From CAWBRT01 sp050015355 (GTDB taxonomy: Bacteria > Acidobacteriota > Terriglobia > Terriglobales > Acidobacteriaceae): a stretch of DNA of 32,074 nt. Of the stretch, positions 30,235 to 32,074 are shown piece by piece; position 1 is the first letter of the stretch, and each line of letters starts with the position of its first letter. Made by a program: the position numbers and the translations under genes. The DNA is taken from the NCBI GenBank assembly GCA_050015355.1, contig JBEKBO010000042.1, forward strand, positions 1 through 32,074. Direction: 5' to 3'. The notes beneath the pieces are model-generated. The model was not told the DNA's origin, searched no databases, and saw nothing but the letters and a program-made list of their open reading frames with translations.

Positions 30235-32074
30235 ATGAGACGCCTGAAGCGCGTTGGGATGGTTTTGCTGCTCGCCATCCTGACAACTGTGCCCGCCGCC
30301 ACAAAAGGCAAAGACAACGCCAAATCGCTGTTTCTAAAAGGGCAGGACGCCGAAGTCCGCCAGAATTACGAAGCGGCGTATAACTATTACAAACAAGCCT
30401 ATGACCTGAAGCCCAAGGACATCAGCTATCGCCTCGCGTATACGCGCACGAAGTTTCTGGCGGCGGCCGCGCATGTGCATCGCGGCCAGTTGCTGCGCGA
30501 TGAAGGGAAGCTTCAGGAGGCTCTGGCCGAGTTCCAGGTGGCCAAACTGATTGATCCCGCCGATCCCATCGCCGATCAGGAGATCCGGCGAACGCAGGCT
30601 CTAATCGAGAAGCTTGGCCGGGCTCCCGGCCAGTCGCCGCCGGCGCCTAACAATTTGAGCCCGATGGCGGCGCAGGCCGCCGGTCCGGTTGAGCTGGCAC
30701 CGATCTCCAACGTACCAATCACCCTGAAGCTGAGCGAGGACGCCAAGGTTATTTATGAAACCATAGGCAAACTGGCGGGTGTCAACGTGCTGTTTGATCC
30801 CGATTACACCTCGCGACGCATACGGATCGAACTGAATAATGTCAGTCTCTACGAAGCGCTGCAGATTGTAGCCCTGGAGTCGAAAACCTTCTGGCGGCCG
30901 GTGACGCCAAACACCATCTTTATCGCCGCCGATACGAAGAACAAACGCACCGAGATCGAGCAGCAGGTCATTCGCACTTTCTATCTTTCCAACTGGAGTA
31001 CCCCCACCGACATACAGGATGCAACCAACACGCTGCGAACTCTGCTGGAGCTTCCGCGGGTGCAGCAGTTGCAGAGCTCGGGCGCGATCGTGGTGCGCGG
31101 CACGGCCGACCAGATCGCGTTGGCGGAAAAAATTCTGAACGACATCGATAAGGCAAAGCCGGAAGTTGTGGTCGAAGTGGCGATCATGAACGTATCGCGG
31201 GACAAGCTGCGCCAACTGGGAATTCAGCAGCCGTTCAGCTCGACCTCGAATCCCACGGTTACTTTGCAGAGCACCAATCCCCTGAGTTCCTCCACAACCA
31301 GCAGCAGTACCACAACGACTGGCACCACCAGCACTTCCAGCACCAGCGGCCTAAGTCTCAACGATCTGGCGAATCTCAACGCGCGCAATTTTGCGGTCAG
31401 CATTCCTTCCATGAGCGTGCAATTCCTGATGAACGACAGCCGCACAAAGGTCATCCAGCAGCCGCAAATCCGCGCCGTGGACGGCCAGAAGGCGACTCTC
31501 AAGATCGGTCAGCGCGTGCCCGTGGCCACCGGTTCGTTTCAGCCCGGCATCGGTGGAGTCGGCGTCAATCCGCTGGTCAATACGCAGTTCAATTACATCG
31601 ATGTCGGCGTAAACGTCGACATGACCCCGCACATTCATGCTAACCGGGAAGTGAGCATGAAGATTCTGTTCGAGATTTCCTCGGTGGTGAGTTTCCAGAA
31701 CATCGGCGGTATCAATCAGCCGGTGATTGGACAAGACCGCATCGAACACGAGATCCGGCTGCGCGAGGGCGAGGTGAACCTGATCGGCGGGTTGCTGGAA
31801 GATTCGAACACCAGCGCAATGAGCGGACTTCCGTGGCTCTCGCAGATTCCCATTCTTAAGTATCTGTTTGGCCAGAGCCAGACTGAACGCATCCAGAACG
31901 AAATTCTTTTCGTGCTGACGCCACACATCGTGCGCTCGCTCGACGTGACGGAATATAATACGCGGCCCGTCAACATAGGGACGGCGAACGCGATTGAGAT
32001 TCGGCGTATCCCGCCGGTAGTGGCCCCGGCTTCCACTCCCGCACCGCCCGCGCCTGGAGCTGCGCAGCCCGGTC
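30235..32074 (+). CDS. TPR-containing secretin (GspD/PilQ family), 3' end cut by window edge
   Basis: An outer-membrane secretin forms the exit pore of a type II secretion or type IV pilus system. The frame is open from ATG 30235 (AAGGAG 5 bases before) through the window end, 613 codons so far. The domains in order are: signal peptide at residues 1-22 (VGMVLLLAILTTVPAA); TPR-like helices at 28-125 (AYNYYKQAYDLKP, LQEALAEFQVAKLIDP); an STN/N0-like segment at about 160-235 (GKLAGVNVLFDPDYTSRRI); an N-domain at 245-305; then the secretin core from about 385. The Ser/Thr-rich stretch 351-372 interrupts the core entrance. The signature EGEVNLIGGLLEDSN, PWLSQIPILKYLFG and LFVLTPHIV are typical. 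A Pro/Ala tail begins near residue 593. System type is undecided without neighbours. Confidence 0.93.
   Translation, partial: MRRLKRVGMVLLLAILTTVPAATKGKDNAKSLFLKGQDAEVRQNYEAAYNYYKQAYDLKPKDISYRLAYTRTKFLAAAAHVHRGQLLRDEGKLQEALAEFQVAKLIDPADPIADQEIRRTQALIEKLGRAPGQSPPAPNNLSPMAAQAAGPVELAPISNVPITLKLSEDAKVIYETIGKLAGVNVLFDPDYTSRRIRIELNNVSLYEALQIVALESKTFWRPVTPNTIFIAADTKNKRTEIEQQVIRTFYLSNWSTPTDIQDATNTLRTLLELPRVQQLQSSGAIVVRGTADQIALAEKILNDIDKAKPEVVVEVAIMNVSRDKLRQLGIQQPFSSTSNPTVTLQSTNPLSSSTTSSSTTTTGTTSTSSTSGLSLNDLANLNARNFAVSIPSMSVQFLMNDSRTKVIQQPQIRAVDGQKATLKIGQRVPVATGSFQPGIGGVGVNPLVNTQFNYIDVGVNVDMTPHIHANREVSMKILFEISSVVSFQNIGGINQPVIGQDRIEHEIRLREGEVNLIGGLLEDSNTSAMSGLPWLSQIPILKYLFGQSQTERIQNEILFVLTPHIVRSLDVTEYNTRPVNIGTANAIEIRRIPPVVAPASTPAPPAPGAAQPG

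Overview
The window looks like a chromosomal segment of an Acidobacteriota bacterium, probably a Koribacter-like member of Terriglobia, although no rRNA or other decisive marker is present. The reasons are: moderately high GC; secreted lipoproteins of the short GNGNITSG type; a TPR-secretin fusion; a KorDABC ferredoxin-dependent 2-oxoacid oxidoreductase; many TTG/GTG starts; and gene gaps crowded with palindromic repeats. It is mostly a housekeeping and metabolic region. I see no prophage, transposase, CRISPR array or tRNA gene.

Layout. 1-4.3 kb: a lipoprotein cut by the left edge, an unrecognised 203-aa protein, glgC (glycogen synthesis), two small unknown proteins and a LOG-family nucleotide phosphoribohydrolase. 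4.3-7.5 kb: an amidase, an unrecognised 302-aa protein, and a 636-bp gap holding a 90-bp palindrome. 7.5-11.7 kb: a same-strand run of phenylacetate-CoA-ligase-type enzyme, tandem ACT protein, PLP aminotransferase and dihydroorotase-like amidohydrolase. 11.9-15.8 kb: a carboxymuconolactone-decarboxylase-like protein, a large secreted lipoprotein, an MFS anion transporter and tatA. 15.9-18.8 kb: korD-korA-korB-korC, tightly overlapping. 19.1-25.3 kb: polyprenyl diphosphate synthase, yajQ, tatD, metG and larC, all on the minus strand. 25.6-32.1 kb: argS (+), pepA and smpB (-), then a secretin (+) cut by the right edge.

How the genes may work together. The amidohydrolase, aminotransferase, 2-oxoacid:ferredoxin oxidoreductase and CoA ligase could together form an amino-acid catabolic chain: N-acyl or cyclic amide, then amino acid, then 2-oxoacid, then acyl-CoA, then acid or the reverse activation. 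This is inference from neighbourhood only; the two gene groups are 4 kb apart and on opposite strands.

The most distinctive non-coding feature is the set of repeats. There are two GTCATGGCGA palindromes (one with an internal insertion), one GTCATCCTGAG palindrome, and three hairpins ending in TGGGGCACCC that all lie between gene ends. A near-identical 24-bp element also sits at the same distance upstream of two unrelated minus-strand genes.
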